Source: Galaxea fascicularis (lineage: Eukaryota > Cnidaria > Anthozoa > Scleractinia > Euphylliidae). From it: DNA of 64,000 nt. Every line of letters begins with the position of its first letter. The stretch's first letter is position 1. Shown here piece by piece: positions 12,627 to 26,700 of the stretch. The notes under the pieces were generated by a model. That model saw only the letters and a program-made list of their open reading frames with translations. It searched no databases and had not been told where the DNA came from. The DNA lies in the NCBI GenBank assembly GCA_948470475.1, contig OX419342.1:322201-386200 (forward strand). Direction: 5' to 3'. The position numbers and the translations under genes were made by a program.

Positions 12627-15194
12627 TTTTGGACTATGAAGAGCTGAAAGACGAACAAATGAAACATGTTTATTGGACTAAATAAATAGGAAGCTGAAGC
12701 TGTTCATCTAAACTGTAGTAACTGCCTTATATGCCAGCTCCCAAGACAATTATCGTTTATTTTTTAAACAAACAAGGAAGCAAAACAGATCATTCCTTTC
12801 TGTTAATGTCCAAGACTGTACTGGATTTTAAATTCGTTGTTAACTAGTCTTCTTTATTTCAATTTCAACTTAAGATTTTTGTTGTTACTGCAACAAAATG
12901 GTACAGCCTTAGAAAAGTGCATGAACCTGGAAAAATTATGTGGGAAGTAAAACTGGTTAGCCAGACCTTAGGTAGATACGAATTCATGCCTGTAGACTAT
13001 CAACAGTATTTTAAAAGGGCTATGAAAACGTACCAGTTTCGTGAGAGCTCTCTTTTTTGAGTTGTAAAAAGCATCGAGACATTTTATATGTAGAATGCGT
13101 TTTTAAGAACTTTAATTATTATAATTATTATTATTATTTATTTTTTTGTGGCAGGGATTGAATAATCAGATGGCTAGGATCAGTGAATTCATTTAACTTA
13201 AGCCAACCATTGTATTTCACATGAATGATGGATACTCTTTTGTATCTAAGTTCACCTAAATTTACCTGCAGCAAGGGAAATACCGCACCTTGATAAATAA
13301 AGAAACATTTTAAACATCTTTCTTTCGAATCATTGCTTAATACAAGGAAATTTTAATATTGAGACTAGATCTTAAAAAGTAAACTGGAGATAGCTTACAA
13401 GAACGGAACAGGTAGGGGTATTTTTTTCATTGATTGGCAGAAGTGTCCGCATGGCAGGTTAGCTGCTTTCACCTCAGAAATTCCGGTTAAATTCTGACAA
13501 AGAGCAAGAGTTCTTTCCATGTAATATGACCAGCAGAAGAGTTACATCCCCACACAATTTCGTTTTGGAGGACCAAAAGCGTCGTTCGAGATGAAGCGGA
13601 GCTGGAAAATGTGCTTTCAAAGAATATTAAACGATACGTAAAAAGTGTTTAGTTTTACTTATCCTGAATCTACCCCTTAAGTGTCCCATGAGACACTTGT
13701 CATACTCTTGCGAAACATTGATAGCTCTATCCTTATAACATGACCGTTTGCTCTTCAGTTTCTTGCCTTTGCCGTGTTTCCCCTTTTCCTGAGTCCGCCG
13801 CAACATTTTGGGCCCTCCATAACTGACTGACCGTTTTTGCCTTGTGAGCTCAACAAAACTCAACATTCTTGCAGATCAGTGTGAAAAGGGGAGATGGAAA
13901 ATGGGCGCTGCCGGTACCAAGTTATGACTGCATCTAGTCACTGAGCTTTATTTGATATAAAAATCCTCACTGGTTACCCTTAGCAAATTAAACCAATAAA
14001 AGTACGATTTAAAATGGACGAAAACATAGCATTGTCCTTAGAGAGCCATCTAAACACTGCTCTTTCGAGATAACCACTTCAACTAAACGCCACAATGGAA
14101 TCGGTGATTTTCAGATCACACGATCAGCTTCTAACTCCACTACAAAAACATGATGCACAACACGTAACAACCTAACAGGAACCATGGAAAATCCCCCGGG
14201 GGGAAAATCCAGAATGTTCTTCTTTCTCAGGAAATCGGTTTAGTTTTGTCGACAAAAACGGTATCGCTCAGTGTCCTCTAAGGATACATTACTTCACCCA
14301 GCTGACAAATTGCGGCTCAATGCCTTTATCAAATGCTATTTTACTACCAAGTCGTTCAGTGTTAAACAAAAATCAATCTACAGAGCCTTAGCCAAACTGA
14401 CAAAGGGCATAAGTTAATGATAAATTGTGCTGATCAAAGTGATTGCAGCCTCTGGGAAGACTAACATAAATTTGGTCGGGAAAAAAAGAAAAATAATCTC
14501 TTCCACCAACCCATGGACAACATTTTGTCACAGTCCGGGAACGCCCAGTCCTTACTCCTCCTATGCTTGGTCTATCAAACTTCTCTCAACTTCAATGCAA
14601 GTCAGACTACAAAAGTGATTATGTGCACTTTCCAAAGTCAGTTCCTACCTTTATTGAAATGTCATACTCAAAGGTATAAAGAGCCTCTTTAACCCCTTCT
14701 TATGGCATTATACAATAGGACCTGGAAGTAAAAAAAATCTGATTATAGACTCCACCGGATATAGTCTTGTCCGTTGCCTTTAATCTTACTTTCAGCTAAA
14801 CCGCTTTGATGCGGCATAATCTTACGTATCGTATTGTCTGTCATGTCTAAACGAAAGCAAACGAGGTTTCTGGATATGTTGACTTAAATTACATGTAAAT
14901 TGAGTGTTTTAAAAATAATTCTCAAAGTCCACGTTTCTCTGAAAAGTCGTTTTGTTGTTGTTACCAGCACGCTCCCCACCGCTAAAAGCCCTGTGCTTAT
15001 CTATTTACAGTACAAGAAAAACCCTTCGGACCCCTTTGACAGTAATCGAGATTTACCAGTAAGCAGCAAGCGTAACAGCTGTCCTGAAAAAGTTTTCTTT
15101 GAAAATATTTGATCTCCCTGGAGTCATTTAGTTCCCCAACATTCAAAATTCAATATCCTCATACCTTGCGTGCTCATTTTTGCATGAAGTCAAA

Positions 15195-15285
15195 TGGAGG
15201 ATGATCCTCGCAGTTGCGAACGCAATTTATGCATTTGCGTAAAGAAGCCTGAACCCGTGACCTCACGATACTGGTGCCATGTGCG
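15195..15285 (-). mobile_element. Fragment of tRNA-derived SINE (family 1)
   Basis: The stretch reading CCTCGCAGTTGCGAACGCAA, then TTTATGC, then TTTGCGTAAAGAAGCCTGA, then ACCTCACGATACTGG matches the body and part of the tRNA-like head of the copies at 43772-44190. The head is degenerate and lacks most of its A-box side. Confidence 0.65.
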
Positions 15286-15750
15286 ATGATGTACATGAAG
15301 CTTCGGTTTTGTTGGGATAAATTGAATGTTGATCACCCAGGAAGTTTAAAATTCCAAGTGTGTTGCTTTTCACGTTAGAAGTCAAACCAATGTAAACACT
15401 AGAGGCACGAGAGCATGTGTCGCCTGTGGGTTGTTGGGTGTTACGTTGAGTGAAACGAGACAACTTTCACGATGTGCCGGAAATTCAAAAGACGTAAAGT
15501 TGGATTAAACAAAAATAATTTCCGGTTGCATTGAATTGTAATGCACGTGAATAGAGATGGAGCTAGTGAAACTCTTGCGATAACATTAGAATAGAAAATC
15601 CTTTTCATATTTTTCATTATTACACGACTTAGACAGTCAGAGGGCCAATAACTAAAATCGACCGATAAGATTGCTCTATTGCCAGTCCGATATACCAGGT
15701 ATTGTCCCAAATGATCCCGCGTTCTTCCCGCGTTATCTTCAGTCGTGTAA

Positions 15751-15906
15751 TATATCTCTTATTAACCAAGCTTGCTCGGGACCGTACTGGGAGAATATCG
15801 GCCCTCGGTCTTTTTTGTACGGACCTCGCTGGGCTCGGTCCGTACTGTCAAGACCTCGGGCCGATATTCTCCCAGGACGGCCCTCGCGCTTGGTTAATAA
15901 GATATA
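15751..15906. mobile_element. Short palindromic element, 156 bp
   Basis: The left arm TATATCTCTTATTAACCAAGC is mirrored by GCTTGGTTAATAAGATATA at the right. Internal arms GGGAGAATATCGGCC and GGCCGATATTCTCCC also pair, so the whole unit can fold on itself. It shares the TATATCT terminus and CGGTCCGTACTG blocks with the element at 6165-6790, suggesting one family. Confidence 0.72.
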
Positions 15907-16910
15907 TATACCCAAATGTCTATGAGATGGAGAGGAAAAAGCGTTTCTAGCGGAAGAATAAAGGTAAATTTCATCATATTCTTGCCACCTTCGCACATTG
16001 TTGAGAAACGTACACAAAATTCCAACTTTAAAACCTATTTTATGGAGTTTTCGAAGTACCGCTTCTAACCAATCAGCGCCGAGTTCGTTTACTGTAGTGA
16101 ACACTCCTTAACCAACGATATGAATCACTTGATTTTCCCTTTACGAAGCAGTTTCTCAGCGGTGTCACGGTTTGGCGAGTTTTTACAGACGTAATAGATA
16201 TTAATAGTTTAAGGTGTGTATTTTAGTAATATTAGTAATAGCAATTACACTTCAGCTGACTGTAGATAAAAGTCCAACCAAACGCAAAGCAGGCCTGGGT
16301 CGTTTTGTGTTTTTTTTCCTTATTTTTAAGAGTTCACGTTTCGTATGCACCCTAAGTCGACCATAAGCGCATTTAACCCGGCAACGTTTATCAACAGGTG
16401 TATAGCAATTATTCCGGACGCCGTGATAACGTAAAACATACTTACACCCTCAAAACCGTAACCATAACGGAGCGTTCATCCTTGAAGAAAATTACTTTAA
16501 TTTAAACGCGTAATTAAATATTGGACAGTCTCCGAGGAAAGTTTCTTATAAACTTACTAAAGTGCACGCAAGGCCAACACGTTATCAGCCTGAATTTAAC
16601 ATATCAATAAATACCTCCCCTGAACGAGGGTTTTATAACCAAAAGGCGGTGTATATATTGTATATTGTATCGTATAACTTATCAAAACAAGTCGGATTTC
16701 CTACGATTTGTCAGCATTGGCAACACCTTAATTTCATTTTCCAAAACAGCAGGTTTTATTGTCTACGAAGGCGGAAAGCCAACATTGTTTGCTATAAAAA
16801 GGGAAACATGATTCTTCATTTCCCATTAACATTTAGATCGTGACCTCAACTGATCGGAGACCTCATAAGCTCGCAGAAATTCCCGGAGAAATTAACCACA
16901 ACATCTCGCA

Positions 16911-16917
16911 TATAAAG
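16911..16917 (+). promoter_or_regulatory. Putative TATA box of MMP-B
   Basis: TATAAAG lies 69 bp before the start codon at 16986, a distance that leaves room for a short 5' UTR. Inferred from sequence only. Confidence 0.45.
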
Positions 16918-16985
16918 ATCGGGAGTTTGTAAAAATTGTTTTTCGTTCTCGACATTCGTTCATTTGAATTAAGCTGCTTGTAAAC

Positions 16986-19900
16986 ATGAAGCAATTCCTC
17001 CTCTTGTTTATGATTTTGTGCATAATGTTTGCGCTTACTTTTGGAAGACCGATGGTTCCGCCGGCCAAGGTTTTGGTAAGTTTTGATTAGTTTTTGCCGG
17101 TTTATATAATAAGTCTAAGTCACTTCTGAGCCCGTCTCTGGCATTTTTTTATCTGATTTTTTTATTGCAATGCTAGTATCTCTACATTCTTACTATGAGT
17201 CAGACCCTCTTGGAAATTTGTCAGCAAACTAAGAAAAGTTGGCATAATTCTATTTTCTCGTTATTAGCTTAGCCTGTTAAAAATTTATTTTCATGTTTCA
17301 ACTACGTTAAAGTTTTGAATTACAATAACAGCTACACATGCAATCATAACTAACTAAAGAGAAGGGAAAACATTCTTTTCTTAATAAACCGGCCGCAAAT
17401 TTGAGGTCGCAAAAGTATTTAAATAATAAGAGATTATTTTCGCGCGGTTTTTCAATTTCAGGTTACTCAATAAAATTATGTAACTTCACTTTACAAACCG
17501 ACAATTTCCCGTGGCATGTATTGCTCAGCAGGATAGCATACAATTGCTTAAGATTTTGTTTTACTTCAGAAACCAAAAATTATTTGTACATGAAAATTAT
17601 GCACAGACTATTTTTAAGGTCACTTGTATGATTTGACAAAGTTTTACGTAATCAATGGCACAGCCGGCGTAAATGCAGAGTTAGTTTCGTTTCGTTTCAA
17701 GCTGATTCAAGCTTGACGTAATAAACATAAAATTTAGTTTAAACTTCCAAAGTGGAAGTAAAAAAATCCAGCATGCCCACTTGTACTTAAATTTCACAAA
17801 GGAATTTTACACAAAGGAATTTTTATTTAAATAAACAAGCTCGCTTTTCCTGTGTCGATTAATGAAATGACAAATGGAAGGATTTTAGAATGATGACGTC
17901 ACGTTTGATTTCAGAATGGTCTTTCACGGACAGGAACAAACTAAGTCAAACAAACTCTCTGCAAATGGCGTCGGAATATCTAATACATGGAATAAACAAT
18001 AACAATATCAAGGCAGTGATTGTTACTAATATTGCTTCTGGAATGGACCTTGATAACCCTGTAACACGCATGGCTGTTAGCACGATTTTCCATGCACCAG
18101 TTGTTGATCTCGAAGGACTATTGCTTCCTTTGCCTTGTTATTGTTGGCGGCGAAAAGAACCTTGTTTTATGCCTTAATACTGTTGTTCACTTAAGATCGG
18201 CAAAACCTTGTTTTGTACGTCCGGCTATGCCACCTGGGAGATTTTTCGAGTGCTGGTCTGCTTGAGCTTGCTTAGGCACAACTTTCTAAATCTGACTGTG
18301 CAAGACGGAAATGAATCAAACCATGAACACGTCGAGTATACAATACAGGATTCTGTCGGATACTTCTCTGTCATTAATAAATAGTAATGTGAAGTTAAAG
18401 ACTGTGTTTTATTGGCGATAACTCGTCCAAAACAATAGAAACAATTCGAAACAGACAGAATACAAGACTGCGGTCAACATTCACTAAAAGCGCTTGCGAA
18501 ACACCAGACAGAGCATTATGTTTTTGAGACGGAAAAATGCTGATGAGTCGTGCCAATGAAGTGTTTTTACACTTTACATTAGTTCCTTCCTCTTTCTCTC
18601 CCGAGCAACGAATTTGGTGTTATAACTTACGCAAGCAGCCGAAGAGACGTCACGAACCCGCAAGGAAGGAAAAGTTTGTTATTTGCTCATTATCAAAAAT
18701 TTTGCTTCGTTGCTGTGTATAAATGTTTACTTGACCTTGATGGTTATCCCAGGGAGGGAGCAGACAATTATCACGAATCGGTTACAATGTCGACCTGCGT
18801 GTTCCTGTGTACATTACAAAAAGCGGTGATTATCTCTTCGACAAAAGTGAAACATTTGTATAAATCTTTATAACCACACTTATTATCCTCAACTCGGTTC
18901 ACATCAAATGCTATTAACGGCGTTAACTATTAAACATGGGAAATGGTCATCTCTTCCCACAGATTGGTAAATTTATGATACAGTACTCTCATCATTTCAT
19001 CAGATTGTTTCTCAGAATTTCTGCATTACATTTATCGTGCTAAATCTAGTCAAATTAGTTTAGTGCAAATTTTCAGTAACGCTATGTGATGAAATGTGTA
19101 TGCCAGTACTACAGAAAGACTACGTTTTCAGTTAACGGGCTCCAGCATTGTCTGAGACTGCATGTACGAGGCACTGATTTAGACTCTTCGTGATAAGCAA
19201 GACTCTGGCAGACACGGTGATCCCTGCCCACTGTTTGTTCTTTCGTTATGTACTTACGTACTATAAGCATCATTTCAAAAAGGAAAAAAAATACAACCAT
19301 ATAATATCAACCAATTTTCAACTAGTTTTGTGACTGCATTTTAAAGAAATAAAAAAAAAATCAAGGCTGGCACTTTGATGCCAAAATTTCACTGCCCTCA
19401 CTTTCCGATAAGATGTATTTAGTTTGCGGAAGCAACCTGAAAATCATTATAGTGCCACTAGTTTACAATCCTTCATTTCATTTGTTGAATGAATGAATTC
19501 ACTAACACCCTGCATTTAACAAAATGGTTAGACAAATTTTACCCCCGTTTTCAAATTCCTGTCTTGTCTTTTTCTCTATACCTGCACAGATATAGAACTG
19601 ACTCACACGAGCCAGTAGGTAATCAAGCCAATATAATATTGCGTATATTATAAATAGATGCAGGAGGTTATCAAGAGGTGCTAAGAAAAACTGTGGGTGG
19701 AAGAATATCTTGCGGTTTCTATTTAGTTCTGCTTTTAGAGACAACATGTGGCCGTTCTGCCCACTACTATTTTTAGTAAATGAAACAGAAAGCAAAATTC
19801 GTCTCGGCTTTACACGGCAAAGAGTTATAAGTCAGTGATTGTGCTAGAAGTAACTTCAATCTGCTGAATGAAAAGTCTAAGTACTATGCCGAAAATTATA

Positions 19901-22900
19901 ATCTGACTGCATATACTGTATAGCAGTTCAATCAGTTGAATGAATGGAAAACAGCATATTTTGATAAATGGCAAAAATTAATTTAAAAAAAAAAAGAAGT
20001 AAGGGCGTGAAAGGTTGTAGCCTTTATTTAGAACGGTTTCTACTTTTAGTAGCAGCTTGTGGGATTTTTGTAACCTTTAGCCTGCAGCTATTTTTAGCGA
20101 AAGGATAGGCAATCAATGGAGTTGGAATGATGCTAGTTCTAATTTTGCTCGAAGTTGACTAACAGTTTTGTGGAGAGTGACCAAAAGGCCAGTTTATTTA
20201 AACAAAATGTTGAAACATTTATTTCGGGTGATTATCGTGTAATTGAGCTACTACAAATTCCCTCCTAAATTGGTTGATAACAATAGTTTATAGTTCATAA
20301 TGTCAATGTTATTGTTTATTTGCACTGGTTGGACCGACACAATATAATTACTAAAAGAGTCATTTTCTTATTTCTGTTCTCTACCACCGAAATACCAGAG
20401 TTATTTGGAAAGATACGGATATTTATCTCCTGCTGATGCAAAAATAGGTGGAGTACGAAGCATAAGGAAACTTTACGAAGCCGTGAAAAAACTGCAACGT
20501 TTTATAGGGCTAAATGAGACGGGAAGTCCGCTGGATCCAGATATCGTGGCGCTGGTTGCTAAGAAAAGGTGTGGTTTTCGTGATCTTGGTAAAACGGAAC
20601 AGTTTAAAAGAAAGAAAAGATATGCTTTACATGGGACTCGGTGGTTAAAACACGTAAGTCATTATACTCAAATAATAACCAATCACTCTGTTAACCAGCC
20701 AAAGCATTCAGACTTGTTACATTACTATCCTCAATCACCGGTAATTGTTTCCTGTATACCATCATGATATCGTCTCTCAGCATCATTTCCATCAGAGAAC
20801 TGACTGACTCTCTTATATCAAAACGATGAAATGTCATTGAAATGGCCCCTGTTCTCAAATTTACAAAATGTGTGATTCAGTGTTATCCCAATTTATTACA
20901 CATATTTTGAAATCACTCGTCATTCACGAAATCTGATTGGCTCCCAACAGTGCAATGTATTCCCAAATCGCGCGTATGAGTTCAGACCAAATTGCAGTCC
21001 ACTTAGTTCAATTACCATTATTGTGTAAGTTAATTAAAATCAACCAATTCAAATTGTTCCTTAAGAAGAAACAGTGCTTGGAGCGTTGGTCTGTTATATA
21101 TCAGTTAATTTCACCTCAAATCTGGTCTTCTATTAGCTGCAGATAGTTTCCTACATGATAACTTTCCATATGTTGTAATATTTCCAGGGTTTAACGTACA
21201 AGATAGCACGTTACACGTCAGACCTGACAACCCAGCAAGTCGACAATACGATACAGGCTGCGCTGAGCATGTGGGCAAAGGCTACTCCCCTGAAATTTAC
21301 CAAGCGGACCAGTGGGCTTGCTGATATTGAAATCAGTTTTGATAAAGCAGAAGACCAAGGATACAATTTTGACGGAAATGGGGGAGAGCTTGCTTATGCC
21401 TTTTTCCCTGGGAGTAATGCAGGTCAGTAGGCAAAGATGACGAGAAAATAAGAGGGTATAACTAAGAAAGAAAGAAATGATGCGTTGTTTAGCCACCAAG
21501 TATAACTAACGTAATTTAAGTTTGTTACAAATAAATAAATAAAGACTACAATGATGACATGGCTACAGAAACACTGGAAAGGTATTATTGTTTTTTTTTC
21601 CGCAGCCGGCATTTTTGGGGATGTGCATTTTGATGACGAAGAGAAATTTATCGTGGACAACAAAGGGCGAGGAATAGATCTACTTTGGTTGGCACTTCAT
21701 GAGTTGGGACACAGCTTGGGGCTCGATCACTCCAAAAACAAACGTGCCATCATGTACCCCATTTACCGGGGAAGCCAACCCGGACTTCAACTTCATCGCG
21801 ATGACATCATGGGAATTCAACAGCTGTATGGTGAGTTGAAACGTACCTGAAAAATAAATCCCCTATCAATCGATCAATCAATCAATCAATCAATCAATCA
21901 TTCAGTCAGTCAGTCAGTCAGTCAGTCAGTCAATCAAGCAAGCAAGCAAGCAAGCGATTATTGGATCACTAAATTGATGGATTGTTCATTCACTGAATAT
22001 CCTACAATGTTATCCTTGAAATGAAAGCTATCTTGCACTCTCTTTCTACAGCACTGTTTCACCGAGCTTTACTAAGCCTAACACTTGAGCAAGTTGGTCA
22101 AACTCTGGAGTGTGATCATTGAAATGAAAGCAGTGAACTATTCTCAGCAAAGAACTAAGTCACATGTTATCACCTTATTAGGCAAACCAACAGCCACCAG
22201 AGTAACACCAACACCGCACGTGAACCCGACTCAGTCTCCAGGAAAGCCAAATCCCTGTAGCAGTACGCTTGACGCCATGATAATGACCGCTGACAAAACT
22301 ACTTATGCATTCAAGGGCGCATATTTCTGGCCTGTTGGTGATCAAGGATATTTTACGGACGCCCTGAAAATTTCACAGTTCTGGGATGAACTGGAGGATA
22401 ATATTGACGCTGGTTATACAAGACAGCACGACGGGCTCACATTCATTTTTAAAGGAGCAAAGTGAGTAACTATTCAGTCATTCTCTGTATTTTACATCGA
22501 ATACTTTGAGCTTTTAAAAATAACTTCCGGTAAGCAATGTCTGTTCATCTGAGAAAAGAGGCCGAAGCCGTCAGTTTTAAAAAGGGTTCATTTAGAGACA
22601 GATTTGAAACACAGTCAGCAACAACCAAACAAATGGCTCCTCCCTACAACTTGCAACACTTCTTGTAAGTGTTCATTGCATCGATTCATTTGGAGAAGCT
22701 TGGCAAGTGAAGGTGTTTATGAGTCGCCACTTTCCACCCCTCTTCAAAAAGGGGGCACTCGTTACCATGAAACGCCTATAACTGCGCAGGAGGTTGCGGT
22801 CATGCCATTTGAGAAGCTCGTATGAAGTACGTTCGACATCAGCCCTTCACGTGAAAACCTCGTGGATACAATCATCCCCTTTACAATTGATTCGATTCCT

Positions 22901-23785
22901 AATAGACCTTTCCATGGTGTTTGACGCCATGAACTGTGGACAAACACAGCTATAATTACAGTAAATGTATGGGATTTTGGCCGACTTTGAGCCGCTGCAA
23001 CGCCACTACAAAGAGGCGGATTTTCAGCGTTTGCCACTATTTAAAATAGTTTAATTGATATCTTTCATCCAACACCCGAAAGTTAGGTTACTAGAGAAGA
23101 TATGACGTCCATAAATTGAAGTTATAAATTTTCTCATGTTAGCTTCTTATTTCGCGGTAACTGGCATAATTTTGATTAGATAGGTTTGTATTGATCAATC
23201 TCATTTGAAATCCACCCTCCCTCTCTGCACATCTGTCAGAGTTTCCATTTAAGAGCTCAACCCTGACTTTTGCTTTCCAGGTATTGGACGTATAAAAATC
23301 GAACGCTCGTAAAAGGTCCATCTAATGTCTCCGAACTGAACTTGCCGACTGCCGTACACAATATGCAGGCAGCAGTGGAATGGGGCGCCAATGGACAATT
23401 ATACATCTTCAAGGGAGACAAATTTTGGCGCTACGATAATAACAGAAGAAGCATCGACCCTGGCTACCCCAAAACTATTCAGTCTGTAATCCCAAACTTA
23501 CCGAGTAACCTGAACGCCGCACTTCAATGGAAAAACGGCAAAACCTACTTTTTCAAGGGAACACAGTATTACTCCTTAGATGACGTATCTATTCAAATCC
23601 GAAAAGGCTACCCTAAGTCAATAACAACGTACTGGATGGGTTGTTCCCCTGAAGGGCTCATCGAGGGGAAAATTTCTCCGATACGCTCCTCGAAGGATCG
23701 CTCCACGAAGAGCTATTCTTCTGTAAACAAGGCAAACGTTGTGTTGATAGTGAGTTTCCTTTTTGCTAAGTTATTTTTAAAATAG
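16986..23785 (+). CDS. Matrix metalloproteinase B, furin-activated, probably GPI-anchored
   Basis: Exons 16986-17075, 20399-20653, 21188-21422, 21606-21830, 22182-22461, 23281-23785 (phases 0,0,1,1,2) give 529 residues. Residues 1-20 form a signal peptide (KQFLLLFMILCIMFALTFG). The prodomain has switch variant KRCGFRD and then a furin site KRKKR. The catalytic domain carries HELGHSLGLDH (21698-21730) and the Met-turn IMYP. A Pro/Thr hinge is followed by a hemopexin domain with bounding cysteines (NPCSS, WMGCS). The C-terminus has a hydrophobic stretch (NVVLIVSFLFAKLFLK) after small residues, as in the GPI-anchored MMP17/MMP25 type; a single-pass membrane tail is the alternative. Intron 1 is 3.3 kb and intron 4 carries a microsatellite. 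The first exon is assigned by phase and by the junction reading KVL-SYLERYGYL. Confidence 0.92.
21865..21955. repeat. Compound tetranucleotide microsatellite
   Basis: Within intron 4 of MMP-B, (ATCA)n passes into (GTCA)n and then (AGCA)n, each unit differing from the last by a single base. It looks like successive point changes spread by slippage. Confidence 0.9.
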
Positions 23786-26700
23786 TCATGAACAAGAACA
23801 TGGACATGTCTTCAGACAAAAACATAAAGAAGTATATAATATATTTTCCCTCATTCGAAACATTGTTGAAGTTTGTGTATACAGAGTAATGGTGTCTATA
23901 TTTCAGCACTGATTGGAAGGGAGGAGAAAGTGCAAAAAGAGAAGTTGTTTCGAAGTTTTGAGGAGTCAGTCCTCAAAACTTTGGCTCAAAATTGAAGCCT
24001 TGTACTGTTTAGTTCCTTCTTGAAGAACGCCTGTCCTTTCCAACAACGCGTAATATTTTAAAGAAAACTTTATGCTCTATCCACCGTGACTGTACATATT
24101 GGCCAGAGTGTCATTAAGAATAATATGCTAAAGATGTACATATATTTATTTAAAGTTACAGTGAGTATAATACTGGATGCTGAACCGATGTTTTACAATT
24201 ACAAAATTTAGGTACATAATGCAAGGTACATTTGTATATTTTGGTGATGTGAACAATTTAGAAAGAAAAAGTAATATGTGAAGGGCAATAATTATTAATC
24301 TTTCAAGTAAGTTAAAATAAGTTAAAATTACTTTATTGTTATCCTTTTATTTATCTTCACATACTTAAAGATATACAACTGTTTTATAGTGGTTGCAATC
24401 ATTCTTTTCTACGTGCTTGTTTTCACGAGGTCATTGAACCTCTTGGTTCCACATTAACTAATTACTGATTAATTGCTTGAATGACTGATAATCCCTGGCG
24501 GAATCTACCAATCTTGTATATTGGTAGACTCCCCGAGGTACGTGTTTCCTTAGTTATTTGAAACGTTAGACTGATGTTCCAACGTGTAGAAATCAAAGCC
24601 GAGAATAAACTGAACTGAGAAAAAGTAATGTAGTGGTTTATGGCGGCAATTGTATGCTGCAAGTCGTAATCTAACAGATTATTACGAGTCCTCTCTAAGT
24701 ACTAGTTACACAACTTGATTACATTTATCTGATCTTCAAGCAGCTCAGTTCGAGCCAGGGAGTGAAACATGAAATAAGCAAAACTGAGGGGGGCAGACGG
24801 TTACAAGGACATCAATACAGCAGAGAATCTGAATCGCTAAGAATATTTGTACGGGAACGTTCATAAACTAAGAACATAACAACATAAGATTCAGGAAGAC
24901 TTTTTGTTCTACTTTCCACAAAATAGTTCCGCAGTCTAAGTAAATGCAAGGCGCAGTGAAGTTAATTTCAATTCCATCCCCGAATGCGTAATAATGTCTC
25001 ATTTCACTACAAGGCGGTAAAAACATAAGAATACCATTTTCCCCTCGCTGCTCTAACACAGCAGCTTGCAGGAAAAGCTTACCTGACCACATGGCACGGC
25101 TTGTCAGTGAACTTTACCATGAACGTGCCACGTTCACACGATACCCAGCACCGATAATGTTTCAGTGCCCATGGTCGCGTGACTCAGGAAGTTGATGGGA
25201 CATTGACCGACTTCACGATTCCTAACATGGGTATCAGCAGACTATAAGAACATAAGAATGGTTAAAACGAAACTGTTTTTGAGGTTACATTATCGGCAGA
25301 CCGACGCCATCCGTTAAAACTCATTTGGTTGACATGTATTTCGCGTCGGATGTGTTCAAGAAAGCAGGGCTCTCAAACAGCATGACCTTTTGCCATATTT
25401 GTTTTTGCAGACAACTTCCTGTTTACCAAGAGTAACAGAGAAATCGTAAATTTTCAGCTTGTGTCTAATCTGGAATTTGTCTATCCTGAAAGTTCAAAAG
25501 GTACATTACGTCCTTTAAGACCCATAGACTGATAGCCACCAAAATTTGGCAAATCAGCTCATTGCAGTGTCAACTGCTGCTCCGCACTTGGTTGTTAATC
25601 GAAGCAGAAACTTTTTATTTTTATTTTTATAGACAGGTTCATTGAACAGATAAGACATAAAGTACACTACAATACCCGGTACAATACAGTGCAAGACGTT
25701 TACTGAGAACGAACGATACAAAACAATATAGTTTACAACAATGTGTAAGGTCCGGTAAAACAACGGGAGAGAATGCAAAATGCTAACAGATACGGGATGT
25801 TAACAGTTATTAAACACGCGTGACAACTACATGAACTTGCCCCACGCAGAAAGAAATTTATACAAGTGATTCTTTGAAATGTAACCTTCCTTTAAGATAA
25901 TTAAATTGTGCATACCTAAAGCGAATTAGAAAGCTCTCAAAAGTTAGCTTGTCGTCGCAAGAGTTTGTTGAGAAGATACCATATTTGGCGATAAGTAGAG
26001 TGACATATGGTGCCTTTTTGGTTTTGTTTTTATGCCAGCCGTGTAAGACAACATCTTTTGTTAAGGCGATAAGCTGATTCATTTTTTGATACCACCAGAT
26101 TGAATTTCGTGCAGTAGAAAAGTTAGTGATTGATTGTCTTCGATACTGCATAGCGGAAAGATTCCCGCTTTCTGTTATTCCAGAATTTGGTGAATGATAT
26201 TGTATTGAAAAGCTTTGAGGTTTGGAATCAGTGATTTTGAAAGGTCGTGTATAAACTTGTGAACGTTCTCTTTTGTAAAACCATGTTTTAAAATGGGCCT
26301 TATTTGCGCGGCGGCCATATTGGCCATAGACAATAGATTTCGTACCCCAAGCCTCGAGTTGAAATGTTTGAGAACTAGTTTCGGTGCGCAAAAACAAAAG
26401 TTTTCAATCCTACGGGACTCAACATGGCCTCCGTGTGATTAAGGCTCATTCTGGTTTCGCCTGTTGGAGGGTGAGATTTTTTAAGAAGTAAAACGTTTTA
26501 GCGTCTAAACCATCCCCTTCTGTTTCGATCCCCTCCTGCGGGAAACCAAGGCCACTGAACATGAACCAAAAAGGAAAGAAAAACGCTGATGCTGAAAACT
26601 GAAAGGTTAGCGACTTCTGATCAGAAGAGCAGAAGTCAAGGCAATGGTGAACCGAGAATTAAAATCAAGCTGTGACTTCAGCCCGCAGATATCCGCTTTT

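Larger units (their letters stand above)
12627..16910. other. Intergenic between VWA5A-like and MMP-B
   Basis: After the polyadenylation signal at 12681 I see no supported gene for about 4.2 kb. Contents: simple ATT repeats near 13110-13150, a SINE fragment at about 15195-15285, and a palindromic element at 15751-15906. Short open frames (such as minus 13627-13866) show no family I recognise. Confidence 0.55.

Noticed and set aside
13627..13866. 79-residue minus-strand frame rich in Lys/Arg (HGKGKKLKSKR)
   Set aside because: It resembles a secreted basic peptide exon, but no signal peptide, start exon or partner was found.
14519..14698. Short plus-strand frame starting MDNILSQSG with a Leu run
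   Set aside because: Too short, no splice or family evidence.
17890..18177. 95-residue frame in MMP-B intron 1, followed by AATAAA near 18376
   Set aside because: The possible acceptor at 17914 gives the wrong phase for the signal-peptide exon; no known family. An independent short gene is possible but unsupported.
25858..26397. 179-residue minus-strand open frame between MMP-B and MMP-C
   Set aside because: No ATG at its head, no domain recognised, no neighbouring exons; may be old repeat or chance.
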